Below, one piece after another: positions 7,118 to 15,619 of a stretch of DNA of 64,000 nucleotides (position 1 is its first letter; each line of letters begins with the position of its first letter). Location: contig NZ_APMP01000010.1 in assembly GCF_000372645.1 (NCBI RefSeq), positions 62,001 through 126,000 on the forward strand, given 5' to 3'. A model generated the notes under the pieces. That model was given only the letters and a program-made list of their open reading frames with translations, had not been told where the DNA came from and ran no database searches. The stretch is from Caulobacter vibrioides OR37 (lineage in GTDB: Bacteria; Pseudomonadota; Alphaproteobacteria; Caulobacterales; Caulobacteraceae). The position numbers were made by a program, and so were the translations under genes.

Positions 7118-9496
7118 ATGATGCGAAAGACACTCCTGGCCGGCGGCGTCGCCGCTCTGGCTCTCCTGGCCCACGCCGCGCCGGCGGCGGCCCAGCAGCG
7201 CGTCTTCGACGTGCCAGCTCAACCGGCGGCCTCGGCCATTTCGGCCTTCGCTCGTCAGGCCGGCCTTCAGGTCGTCGCGCCCGCCGACGGGCTGGAAGGC
7301 GTTCGCACCCAGGCCCTGAAGGGCGCGATGGACGCCCGCGCGGCCCTGCACAAGCTGATCGACGGAACCGGCCTGGAAATCGTCTCCGACAGCGCCGGCG
7401 TCATCGTCCTGCGCCGCGTCCCGGCGCCGGCCAAGGACACGGTCGCCGCCGAGCCCGCCGCGCTCGACACCATCATCGTCACCGCCCAGAAGCGCGAGGA
7501 AGCCGCCCAGGGCGTGCCGATCTCGCTGTCGGCCTTTTCCGGCCGCGCGGTCGAGACCTATCGGCTGGAAAGCCTGCGTGACATCTCGCGCTTGACGCCG
7601 GGCCTGCTGGTCTCGTCGTTCAGTCAGAGCAGCCCGACCATCGCCATCCGCGGCGCGACCAACACCTTCACCCAGATCGGCGCCAACAAGCCTGTCGCCG
7701 TGGTGATCGACGACCTGTTCATCCCCCGCAACAGCGCCGCCAGCTTCGAGCTCTACGGGCTGAATTCGGTGCAGGTCCTCAAGGGTCCGCAAGGCACGCT
7801 GTTCGGCCGCAACGTCACCGGCGGCGCGATCGTACTGGACACGGGCAAGCCGGCTTACGAAGACGCCGCGCGCTCGGTGCGGATTGGCGGCGGCGACTAC
7901 GGCCTGAAGCAGGTCGACGGTCGCGTCGACATCCCGGTCGGCCAGGACGTGGCCCTTCGCCTGTCCGGCTCGTTCAAACAGCACGACGGTTACGGCCGCG
8001 ACCGCCTGACCGGCCGCGAGGAGGACGATCTCGACAGCCGCGGCGTCCGCGCCCAGGCCCGTCTGCGCGCCGCCGACAACGTCGAGGTGCTGCTGGGCGC
8101 CGACTATGGCGAGGATCACAACGGCGGTCGCACCCTGTCGTCCAAAGGCGCCGGCTCGGACGGCGATCGCCGCACCTCGGAACTGGGCTATGTCCAGGAC
8201 TTCGGTCGCAACCAGTGGGGCGCCTCGGCGCGGATCTATTGGACCGCGCCGGTCGGCCAGGTCACCTCGATCACCGGCTACCGCTGGTCGCAGTCGGGCG
8301 AGGACTATTCGGGCACCGGCGCCAGCTATGTGTTTCTGACCGGGACCAACACCCAGAGCGTCAATCGCGACGTCGACGACGTGGGGCTGTTCTCGCAGGA
8401 GGTTCGCTGGGCCAGCCCGAAATGGTCGCGTGGCGACGTCGTGGCCGGTGTCTACCTCGCCGACGAGAACGCCAAGCGCCAGCTGCGCACGCGCGGCCTA
8501 GCCGCCGTCACGGGCGTGGCTTCATCCGACGTGCTGACCGACCAGGCGGTGAGGACCCGCAGCTATGCCGGCTTTATCGACGGCACGCTCCACCTGCCCG
8601 CCGCCTTGGACCTGACCCTGGGCGCGCGCTACACCCACGACGAGAAGACCGCTTCGCTGGCGCGAACGGATTTCGTCAGGCCGGCCACCGGCAGCTTCAC
8701 CGCCCGCGACCTGAAAGCCGACTGGAGCGAGGTCACGCCCCGCGCCGTGCTGAGCTGGACGCCACGCCAGGATCTCAAAGTCTATGGCAGCGTCACGCGC
8801 GGCTACACGGCCGGCGGCTTCAACACCGACGCGGCGACGCTGTCGGCCCTGGCGACGCCCTTCAATGCCGAGACCGTCACAAACTATGAGCTGGGGGTGA
8901 AGTCGCAATGGCTGGCCGACACCCTGCGGATCAACGCCTCGATTTTCCACATGGACTACAAGGATAAGCAGGAGCTGTTCTTCAACAACCTGACCCGCGT
9001 GCTGACCATCACCAACGCCGGCCAGGCCACGGTCAAGGGCGCGGAGCTGGAAGTGACCTGGCGTCCCCTCCCCTGGCTGAACCTGATGGGCAACTACGGC
9101 CTGCTCGACACTGTCTACGACAACTTCGTCATCCCGGGCGGGGCGGTGAACACCGGCAATCCGCTGGGCTCGTCGCCGCGGAACAAGGGCGCCGTGGCCG
9201 CCGACGTCCGCATCCCGTTGAACGGCGAAGGCTATCTCACCGGCGCGCTGAGCTGGGCCTATACCGACGGCTACTACACCGGCGCGACAAAGGACCCGAA
9301 CCTGCACATCGACAGCTACGCCCTGACCAATCTGTCGGTGGGCTACGAAAGCCAGAACGGCCGCTGGCGACTGACGGCCTGGGTCAAGAACCTGGGCGAT
9401 GTCGACTATCTGCTGACCCCTTCCACCCAGGGCGTGCTGGCCGAATATCTGGGCGAACCGCGGACCATGGGCGTCATGCTGTCAGCGAAGTTCTAG
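7118..9496 (+). CDS. TonB-dependent outer-membrane receptor with STN signalling domain
   Basis: A 792-residue receptor. A signal peptide (residues 1-26, ending AAPAAAQ) is followed by an STN domain (about 27-105: FDVPAQPAASAISAFARQAGLQVV... LHKLIDGTGLEIV), a TonB box near 122 (LDTIIVTAQKREE), a plug (130-260) and a 22-strand barrel ending in a terminal Phe (VMLSAKF). The STN domain lets the receptor talk to FecR, matching the two genes upstream. IAIRGATNTF and KGPQGTLFGRN are plug motifs. There is no siderophore synthesis or permease gene nearby, so the ligand is unknown. It is followed after only 3 bases by an exported metallohydrolase, hinting at a substrate that is cleaved after import. 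Confidence 0.93.
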   Translation: MMRKTLLAGGVAALALLAHAAPAAAQQRVFDVPAQPAASAISAFARQAGLQVVAPADGLEGVRTQALKGAMDARAALHKLIDGTGLEIVSDSAGVIVLRRVPAPAKDTVAAEPAALDTIIVTAQKREEAAQGVPISLSAFSGRAVETYRLESLRDISRLTPGLLVSSFSQSSPTIAIRGATNTFTQIGANKPVAVVIDDLFIPRNSAASFELYGLNSVQVLKGPQGTLFGRNVTGGAIVLDTGKPAYEDAARSVRIGGGDYGLKQVDGRVDIPVGQDVALRLSGSFKQHDGYGRDRLTGREEDDLDSRGVRAQARLRAADNVEVLLGADYGEDHNGGRTLSSKGAGSDGDRRTSELGYVQDFGRNQWGASARIYWTAPVGQVTSITGYRWSQSGEDYSGTGASYVFLTGTNTQSVNRDVDDVGLFSQEVRWASPKWSRGDVVAGVYLADENAKRQLRTRGLAAVTGVASSDVLTDQAVRTRSYAGFIDGTLHLPAALDLTLGARYTHDEKTASLARTDFVRPATGSFTARDLKADWSEVTPRAVLSWTPRQDLKVYGSVTRGYTAGGFNTDAATLSALATPFNAETVTNYELGVKSQWLADTLRINASIFHMDYKDKQELFFNNLTRVLTITNAGQATVKGAELEVTWRPLPWLNLMGNYGLLDTVYDNFVIPGGAVNTGNPLGSSPRNKGAVAADVRIPLNGEGYLTGALSWAYTDGYYTGATKDPNLHIDSYALTNLSVGYESQNGRWRLTAWVKNLGDVDYLLTPSTQGVLAEYLGEPRTMGVMLSAKF

Positions 9497-9499
9497 GCC

Positions 9500-10741
9500 A
9501 TGGCGACAGTGTTCACCCGGCGCGCACTTCTGTCGGCCGCCGCGGCGCTGAGCGCGGCGCCCTTGACCGCCGCGGCGCCGTCGCGGGATGAGGACGTCGT
9601 CGGCCAACCGCTGCGCCCCTGGCGGCGCGGCGGCCTCGACATCCACCACATCGCCACCGGTCGCGGCGACTGCGCCCTGATCATAGGGCCGGACGGGTCC
9701 AGCCTGATGATCGACGCCGGCGCCTCGGCCACGCCGCCGCCGGCCAGCCTGGACATACGCCCCGGCCCCCAACGCCGCGCCGGCGAATGGATCGGCCGCT
9801 ACGCCCGCCGCCATCTGGCCGCGACGGGCGAGCCCAAGCTGGACGCCTTCCTGGTCACCCACCTGCATCCCGATCACGTCGGCGATGTGGGTCCCGACAC
9901 GCCGCTGGCGCCCGGCGGGGCCTATCGCCTGACCGGCGTCAGCGACGTCGCCGCCTTGCTGCCGATCGGCCTGCTGGTCGATCGCGACTATCCCGACTAT
10001 GCCTTCCCCAAGCCCTGGGACGCGCCGTTCGCCAAGAACTACCAGGCGTTTCTGCGCGCGCGCGCGCGGTCGGGCGGCAGGGTCGAACGTTTCGAGGTCG
10101 GGGCGGCCGATCAGCTCAAGCTCCCCGGCGTCGAGATCCGCAACCTAGCGGCCAACGGCGAGGTCTGGACCGGTCGCGGGACCGAAACCCGTCGCCTCTT
10201 CCCGCCGATCGAGACCCTGGCCAAGGACGATATCCCCGACGAGAACGCCTGCTCGACGGCCATCCGCCTGCGCTATGGGGCGTTCGGCTATTTCGCGGCT
10301 GGAGACCTGACCAGCAGCAGCTTCGACGGAACTCAGCCCTGGCGCGACGTCGAAACGCCGGCGGCCCAGGTCGCCGGCCCGGTCGACGTCGCCGTCGCCG
10401 CGCACCACGGCATGTTCGACGCCACCGGCGCGGATGTCGTGCGAGCGCTTCGCCCCCGCGCCTGGATCATCCAGGGTTGGCACGCGGCCCATCCCAGTCC
10501 CGACGCTCTGGAACGGATGCTGAGCCAGCGGCTCTATGCCGGCGCGCGCGATGTCTTCTCCACCGGTCTGTCGCCAGCCAACGTGCTAGCCCACAAGTGG
10601 CTGACCGATCGCCTGGTCGCTCAGAACGGGCACGTCGTGGTTAGGGTGGCGCCAGGCGGAGGACGCTACAGAATCGTGGTCACGGACAATTCGGATGAAA
10701 CGGACAAGGTTCTATCCAGCTGGGGACCCTGGTCCGCTTGA
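9500..10741 (+). CDS. Exported metallo-beta-lactamase-fold hydrolase (ComEC/Rec2-like group)
   Basis: 413 residues. A twin-arginine-like signal (FTRRALLSAAAALSAAPLTAAA) suggests export. The MBL fold follows with THLHPDHVGD at about residues 115-124 (the HxHxDH zinc site), AAGDLTS near 266 and AAHHGMFDA near 298, the latter two supplying further metal ligands. The DIHHIATGRGDCALIIGPDGSSLMIDAG opening is like ComEC C-terminal domains. It starts 3 bases after the TonB receptor and ends the sigma-FecR-receptor operon, so it is probably controlled by that sigma factor and acts in the periplasm on the imported ligand. Whether the substrate is an ester, lactone or phosphodiester cannot be decided from the sequence. 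Confidence 0.85.
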   Translation: MATVFTRRALLSAAAALSAAPLTAAAPSRDEDVVGQPLRPWRRGGLDIHHIATGRGDCALIIGPDGSSLMIDAGASATPPPASLDIRPGPQRRAGEWIGRYARRHLAATGEPKLDAFLVTHLHPDHVGDVGPDTPLAPGGAYRLTGVSDVAALLPIGLLVDRDYPDYAFPKPWDAPFAKNYQAFLRARARSGGRVERFEVGAADQLKLPGVEIRNLAANGEVWTGRGTETRRLFPPIETLAKDDIPDENACSTAIRLRYGAFGYFAAGDLTSSSFDGTQPWRDVETPAAQVAGPVDVAVAAHHGMFDATGADVVRALRPRAWIIQGWHAAHPSPDALERMLSQRLYAGARDVFSTGLSPANVLAHKWLTDRLVAQNGHVVVRVAPGGGRYRIVVTDNSDETDKVLSSWGPWSA

Positions 10742-10940
10742 GGCGCGTCCGCGCCATGGCCCGACATCGGCCTTCCTTCGGACCCTGGACATTCGTCCAC
10801 GCGATCGCGTGAGACGACGACCTTTCAACGGGTTCGCGCGTCCGCCCCGCACAGGGCGGTGAGCGAGGGTTCCCTATAAATCACGGCCCTGAGAGCGCCC
10901 ACAAGGAAAGGCCGGCGCATGAGCGCCGACCCAAAAGGAC

Positions 10941-10966
10941 GGAGGGCGGCCGGCGGGTCGCCCTCC
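10941..10966 (-). terminator. Rho-independent terminator of the TonB receptor gene
   Basis: GGAGGGCG (10941-10948) and CGCCCTCC (10959-10966) form a perfect 8-bp stem with a 10-base loop. On the minus strand it is followed by GTCCTTTT. It lies 26 bases beyond the stop of the receptor gene that ends at 10992. The remaining part of the 250-base gap 10742-10991 shows no gene. Confidence 0.65.
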
Positions 10967-10991
10967 GCCTTAACGCTTTCGGCGTCACGCT

Positions 10992-13900
10992 CTAGAACCG
11001 CGCGGTCACGCTGGCGTAGACGACGCGTCCCTCGACGTCGTAAGTCGCGGCGAACGTATTGTCCGACGGGGCCGACGATCCAACAATCGGGGGATTCTTG
11101 TCGAAGAGATTACGGACCCCGGCGGTCAAGCTCACGGCCTTGTTCACTTCGTATCCGGCGGTCAGGTCGAAATAGTTTTGCGCCTTGATCACCGGGGTGG
11201 TCAGCGTCGCCTTGTCCGGGAACGCCGCGCCCAGGCGCTTGGGCAGCAGATAGGTGTCGACCGTCACCTCGCCGATATGGCGGTGACGCAGGCTCAACGT
11301 CGCCGGACCGGAACGCCAGGTGACGCGCGACACGCCCTTCCAGCGGGGAATCGGCTGACCACAGGTCGGGCCGAAGGCGCCGATGCAATAGTTCTTGGTG
11401 GCCGGCAGCGCTTGGACCGGCGTGGCCGTGAACTCGTCGGTGTAGGTGAAGTTGGAGCCGATATCGAAGCGGCTGCCGCCGAAAGGCCCCCAGGCCAGGT
11501 TGAAGCGATAGTTGGCGTCGAAGTCGACGCCCGAGGTCTTCAGCCCGCCGGTATTGCCATTGGTCGTGGTGACATAGCCTGGGGCGGCGATCTGGCCGGT
11601 GAGCGGGTCACGCGTGATCGCCTTGCAGAAGACGCTGCTGGCGTCCTGGATGGTGTTGTAGCAGAGGCTCAGCGTGTTCGAGATGCCGCCCCCCAGCGGC
11701 GCGATGGCGCCGTCGAGGTTGATCTTGAAGTAGTCGACGCTCATCGCCAGGCCGGGGACGAACCGCGGCTGCAGCACGACGCCGAAGGTCGTGGTGTTCG
11801 ACTTTTCCGGACCCACATTGGGATTGCCGCCCGAAACCTGGCTGATGAAGGTGTTGGGCTGCACCGACAGCGTGAAGACCGAGGCCGCCGGGACGCCGGT
11901 GGCGACACAGACCGCCCGCACGGCCGCCGTCTGCTGGGCCGTCGGTTGGCGGCTCGAGCAGGGATCGACCGCCGAGGGGCCGCTGATGGTGTTGCCGCCG
12001 AACAGCTCGCCCACGTTCGGCGCGCGGATGGCGTGCTGGAACTGGCCGCGCAGGGTGATGTCGGAGATCGGCGCATACTCGCCGCCCACCGAGTAGGTCC
12101 AGACCCCGCCGACGCCCGACAGGTCGTAGTCCGAGTAACGGAACGCGCCGTTGACGCTCGCGCGTTCGCCCAGGGGCGAGTCCTTCAGCACCGGAACGCG
12201 GACTTCGCCATAGACTTCCTTGACCGACTCCGAGCCCTGGGTCGACTTCGCGGCGTTGAAGCCTGAAACGTCGCCGGAGGCCAGGAAGCTGTCGGGCACG
12301 AACCGCGCCGAGGCCTTGCGGTACTCGGCGCCGGCGCTGAAGTCGATTGGACCGGCCCAGGTGTCGAACAGCTCGCCAGCCAGGCTGGCGGCCAGGACCT
12401 GTTGCGAGGATTCGGTGTAGTTGGTCGACGCCACCGCGATCGAGGCCGCGGCCTGAGGCGACAGATTCGCGCCGAAGATGTTGAGCACCGGCGGCGCGCC
12501 GTTCACCGACAGCAGACCGGCCTGGACCTTGCTCAGCGAGATGGCGCCGCCCGAGGTGCTGGTGTCGGTGGTTCGGGTGTAGGTGTAGTAGGCATCGTAT
12601 TTGAGGTTCCGAAGATAGCTTTCGGAGACGCTGCCAAGATCGCCGCGCACGCCGAGGGCCGTGCGGAAGGCCGAGCGGTCGGTGGTATTGGTGCGGGCGC
12701 CGATTTCCGGCACGCGCCGGTTGACGTTCAGGATCGCCAGGCCGTCGCCCGCCGTCGTGGTGAGCGAAGACGTGCCGTTGGTCGCCCGCACCGTGCCGAC
12801 TTCTAGCTGGTCGAGCTGGCGTAGGACGTCCTGAAGCTGCGGCGTCAGGTACGGGTTGTTGACGTTGACCAGGAAGTTGCCGCTAAAGCCGCTGGGCGCC
12901 AGCTGCATCGATACTCGGTTGTTGCTGTAGTTGGCCTCGGCGTAGCCCGTCACGTGGGCGTTGAAGTCGTAGTGGGCGGCCATGTTGGCCAGCCAGCGAC
13001 GCTGCGGGATCACGATGTAATTGGCCGGGGCCAGATCGTAGTCGTCGCCAGGCGTCGTCGCCGGGCGGGCCGCCTTGCCGGCGTCGTCGAACGTGAAGCC
13101 GCGCGAGCCAAGGCCGCTCAAGCCGGCGGCCGCGAGGGCGGCGGTCAGGCCGGGGCTGGAGGGCGAACCGACCGGAACGAAGCGGCCGTTGGGAATGGTC
13201 CCGCTGCCGCCGAAGATCAGCCCCGGCCGCCCGCCGGCCGACAGGCAGGTCTGGCCGGCCGGGATGGCCAGGGGCGTGCCGGCGCGCGTGGCGCTATAGC
13301 TTGCGGCGGTGACGCAGCCGTCCGCCAGGGTCGGCATGGCCCAGCCGCCACGGTCCGCCCGCGAATATCCGCCGCGATCCAGGTAGTTGAGGGCCACCAC
13401 GACATTGCCGCGATGATCGGCGAAATTGGTCCCGAAGGTGAGGTCGGCCGTATAGGTCTTGGTCTTGGTATGCGTGTCCTGACGGGCCTCGCCGGTCAGT
13501 TCGACGCCCTCGAAGTCGTCCTTCATGATGAAGTTGACCACGCCGGTGATCGCATCGGAGCCATAGACCGCCGAAGAGCCGCCCGTGACGGTCTCGACGC
13601 GCTTGATCAGCGCGGCAGGCACGGTGTTGATGTCGGTGGTCTGGTCCGGCCCGGTGATCGTGAACCGGCGGCCGTTGACCAGCACGAGGTTCCGTTGCGC
13701 GCCGAACCCACGAAGGTTTAGAGTGGCGGTGCCGCCGGGCACCGTATTGGCGGTCGGCCCGTTGTTTTGCGAACCGAGAAACTGCGGCGTGTCATTCAGC
13801 AGGGTTTCGACGTTCTGAGTCCCCGAGAGGCCGATCTCCTCGGAGCCGATCACCGTGACCGGCGTGGGCGCCCTGAACCCGCGCGCGGCGAGGCGCGACC

Positions 13901-14054
13901 CGGTGACGACCACTTCGGCCACGGCCGTATCGGCGGCGGCTGGCGTCGAGCCAGTGGTCTGCGCTTGTGCCAGCGCTGGCACAATAAAGGCCGTGGCCAG
14001 AGCGATGGCGGTTTCACAGCCCATGAACACGCGGCGTTTGTGATTGGTCCTCAT
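10992..14054 (-). CDS. TonB-dependent outer-membrane receptor, probable pectic-oligosaccharide importer
   Basis: 1020 residues from the ATG at 14054, which has GGGAGG 5 bases upstream; the longer frame from 14081 has no good binding site. A signal peptide ends near residue 30 (PALAQAQ). A TonB box VAEVVVTGSRL follows, then a plug with VLVNGRRFTITG and GGSSAVYGSDAITGVVNFIMK, and a large barrel ending in a terminal Phe (ASVTARF). It lacks an STN domain, as expected for a carbohydrate importer rather than a signalling receptor. It is divergent from a GH28 gene and next to further pectin enzymes, so import of galacturonic-acid- or rhamnose-containing oligomers is inferred from context, not from the protein itself. 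Confidence 0.92.
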   Translation of the reverse strand: MRTNHKRRVFMGCETAIALATAFIVPALAQAQTTGSTPAAADTAVAEVVVTGSRLAARGFRAPTPVTVIGSEEIGLSGTQNVETLLNDTPQFLGSQNNGPTANTVPGGTATLNLRGFGAQRNLVLVNGRRFTITGPDQTTDINTVPAALIKRVETVTGGSSAVYGSDAITGVVNFIMKDDFEGVELTGEARQDTHTKTKTYTADLTFGTNFADHRGNVVVALNYLDRGGYSRADRGGWAMPTLADGCVTAASYSATRAGTPLAIPAGQTCLSAGGRPGLIFGGSGTIPNGRFVPVGSPSSPGLTAALAAAGLSGLGSRGFTFDDAGKAARPATTPGDDYDLAPANYIVIPQRRWLANMAAHYDFNAHVTGYAEANYSNNRVSMQLAPSGFSGNFLVNVNNPYLTPQLQDVLRQLDQLEVGTVRATNGTSSLTTTAGDGLAILNVNRRVPEIGARTNTTDRSAFRTALGVRGDLGSVSESYLRNLKYDAYYTYTRTTDTSTSGGAISLSKVQAGLLSVNGAPPVLNIFGANLSPQAAASIAVASTNYTESSQQVLAASLAGELFDTWAGPIDFSAGAEYRKASARFVPDSFLASGDVSGFNAAKSTQGSESVKEVYGEVRVPVLKDSPLGERASVNGAFRYSDYDLSGVGGVWTYSVGGEYAPISDITLRGQFQHAIRAPNVGELFGGNTISGPSAVDPCSSRQPTAQQTAAVRAVCVATGVPAASVFTLSVQPNTFISQVSGGNPNVGPEKSNTTTFGVVLQPRFVPGLAMSVDYFKINLDGAIAPLGGGISNTLSLCYNTIQDASSVFCKAITRDPLTGQIAAPGYVTTTNGNTGGLKTSGVDFDANYRFNLAWGPFGGSRFDIGSNFTYTDEFTATPVQALPATKNYCIGAFGPTCGQPIPRWKGVSRVTWRSGPATLSLRHRHIGEVTVDTYLLPKRLGAAFPDKATLTTPVIKAQNYFDLTAGYEVNKAVSLTAGVRNLFDKNPPIVGSSAPSDNTFAATYDVEGRVVYASVTARF

Positions 14055-14069
14055 GCGTCCCTCCCAAGG

Positions 14070-14089
14070 TACCGCTATCATTCGCGGTA
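14070..14089. promoter_or_regulatory. Inverted repeat in the divergent receptor/GH28 promoter
   Basis: TACCGC (14070-14075) and GCGGTA (14084-14089) are perfect inverted arms around an 8-base spacer, 15 bases upstream of the receptor start. The neighbouring 14100-14150 is strikingly AT-rich. Its minus-strand reading, CATTTTAT followed 12 bases on by CATAT-N2-TGGAA, recalls the element upstream of the RhaT-type gene near 42382-42412. Confidence 0.45.
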
Positions 14090-14197
14090 ATTAGCGCGGA
14101 ACGTAGAATGCAATTCCAATATATGCAATAGTATTTCATAAAATGGATCGCTTCCAGCCTTCGCGCCGCGAAGTCGGCGACACGGGGAGGACGCCTA

Positions 14198-15592
14198 GTG
14201 AAACCGCTTGCCCTATCGCGCAGGACCGCGCTCGCCGCCTTGGCGACCGCCGGTTGGGCGCCGCGAAGCGCGCTCGCGGCGCCGGAGCTTTGGACAGGGG
14301 CCGACGCGATCGAACGCTCAGCCCGGCCGCCACGGTTCAAGGACGCGCTGTGGAGCATCGCGGCCATGGGCGCGGTGGCGGATGACGTCGCGGCGACGAC
14401 CACCGCCATTTCGCGAGCGATCGAGGCCTGCGCCGCGGCCGGCGGCGGGCGGGTGCTGATCCCCCCTGGCCGATGGCTAAGCGGCGCGATCCGCCTGCGA
14501 AGCGGTGTCGAGCTGCATGTCGCCGAGGGCGCGACCCTCGTCTTCAGCACCGATCCCGCGCACTATCCGCTGGTGGCCACGCGATGGGAGGGGGTCGAAC
14601 TGATCAACTACTCCCCCCTGATCTTCGCCGATGGCGAGCGAGACGTCGCCATTACCGGCCGTGGCGTCCTGGACGGTCAGGGACAGGCCTGGTGGTCCTG
14701 GAGCGGCGGTCATAGGTTTGGTTGGCGCCCAGGCCTGCCCGATCAGCGCAAGGCCCGGCAAGCCCTGTTCGAGATGGCTGAGCGCGGCGTTCCTGTCGCT
14801 GAAAGAATTTTCGGAGAAGGTCATTATCTGAGACCAATGATGGTCCAGTTCCAGAACTGCGCCAATGTTCTCATCGAGGGCGTCACGCTGCGCGACGCGC
14901 CCTGCTGGACCCTTCACCCCGTCCTCTGCCGCGATGTAATCGTCAGGGACGTGCGCGTCTTCGGCCACGGCCCCAACACCGATGGCTGCGATCCCGAATC
15001 CGTCGAAAGCATGCTGATCGAGCGCTGCGCCTTCGACTGCGGCGACGACTGCATCGCCATCAAGTCGGGGCGCAACGCGGATGGCCGGCGCCTGGCCAGG
15101 CCCACGCGCGATATCCTGATCCAGGACTGCGTCATGAAGGACGGCCATGGCGGCGTGGTGATCGGCAGCGAGGTGTCCGGCGGCGTGGACAATGTCTTCG
15201 TGCGACGATGTACGATGGACAGCGACCAACTCTGGTACGCCATCCGCTTCAAGAACAACGCCATGCGAGGCGGGCGCGTCGAGAACATCTATGTTCGCGA
15301 CGTCTCGGTGGGGCGAGTCTCCCGCGCGGCGATCACCTGTGACTTCAACTATGAGGAGGGCGCCAAGGGCGGCTTCACCCCAATGCTGCGCAAGGTTAGG
15401 ATAGAGCGAATGCGCGTGCGGGCCGGTGCTCAGGCCGTGGACCTGCAAGGCCTGCCGCTCGCTCCGATCGAGGACTTTCAGATCAAGGACTGCCAGTTCG
15501 AGGGCGTGACGCGGCCTAGCGTCGTCAGCCACGTGACGGGCCTGACGCTGGACCGCGTCGAGGTCAACGGTCGCGCCGTCGCCGCGTTGTGA
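14198..15592 (+). CDS. Glycoside hydrolase family 28, exo-polygalacturonase type
   Basis: 464 residues. A twin-arginine-like signal (LSRRTALAALATAGWAPRSALA) is followed by a right-handed beta-helix. All GH28 active-site motifs are present: NTDGCDP near residue 260, CGDDCIAIKSG with the catalytic Asp pair near 282, GHGGVVIGSE with the His near 316, and the RFKNN substrate-binding motif near 352. It should hydrolyse alpha-1,4-galacturonic acid bonds in pectin. The GTG start at 14198 has GGGAGG 7 bases upstream. It is transcribed away from the TonB receptor, from a shared promoter. Conserved catalytic residues make this the most confident polygalacturonase of the three beta-helix proteins here. 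Confidence 0.93.
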   Translation: MKPLALSRRTALAALATAGWAPRSALAAPELWTGADAIERSARPPRFKDALWSIAAMGAVADDVAATTTAISRAIEACAAAGGGRVLIPPGRWLSGAIRLRSGVELHVAEGATLVFSTDPAHYPLVATRWEGVELINYSPLIFADGERDVAITGRGVLDGQGQAWWSWSGGHRFGWRPGLPDQRKARQALFEMAERGVPVAERIFGEGHYLRPMMVQFQNCANVLIEGVTLRDAPCWTLHPVLCRDVIVRDVRVFGHGPNTDGCDPESVESMLIERCAFDCGDDCIAIKSGRNADGRRLARPTRDILIQDCVMKDGHGGVVIGSEVSGGVDNVFVRRCTMDSDQLWYAIRFKNNAMRGGRVENIYVRDVSVGRVSRAAITCDFNYEEGAKGGFTPMLRKVRIERMRVRAGAQAVDLQGLPLAPIEDFQIKDCQFEGVTRPSVVSHVTGLTLDRVEVNGRAVAAL

Positions 15593-15619
15593 GCGCGGCT
15601 TCGTCGCGACCGGCGAGAC

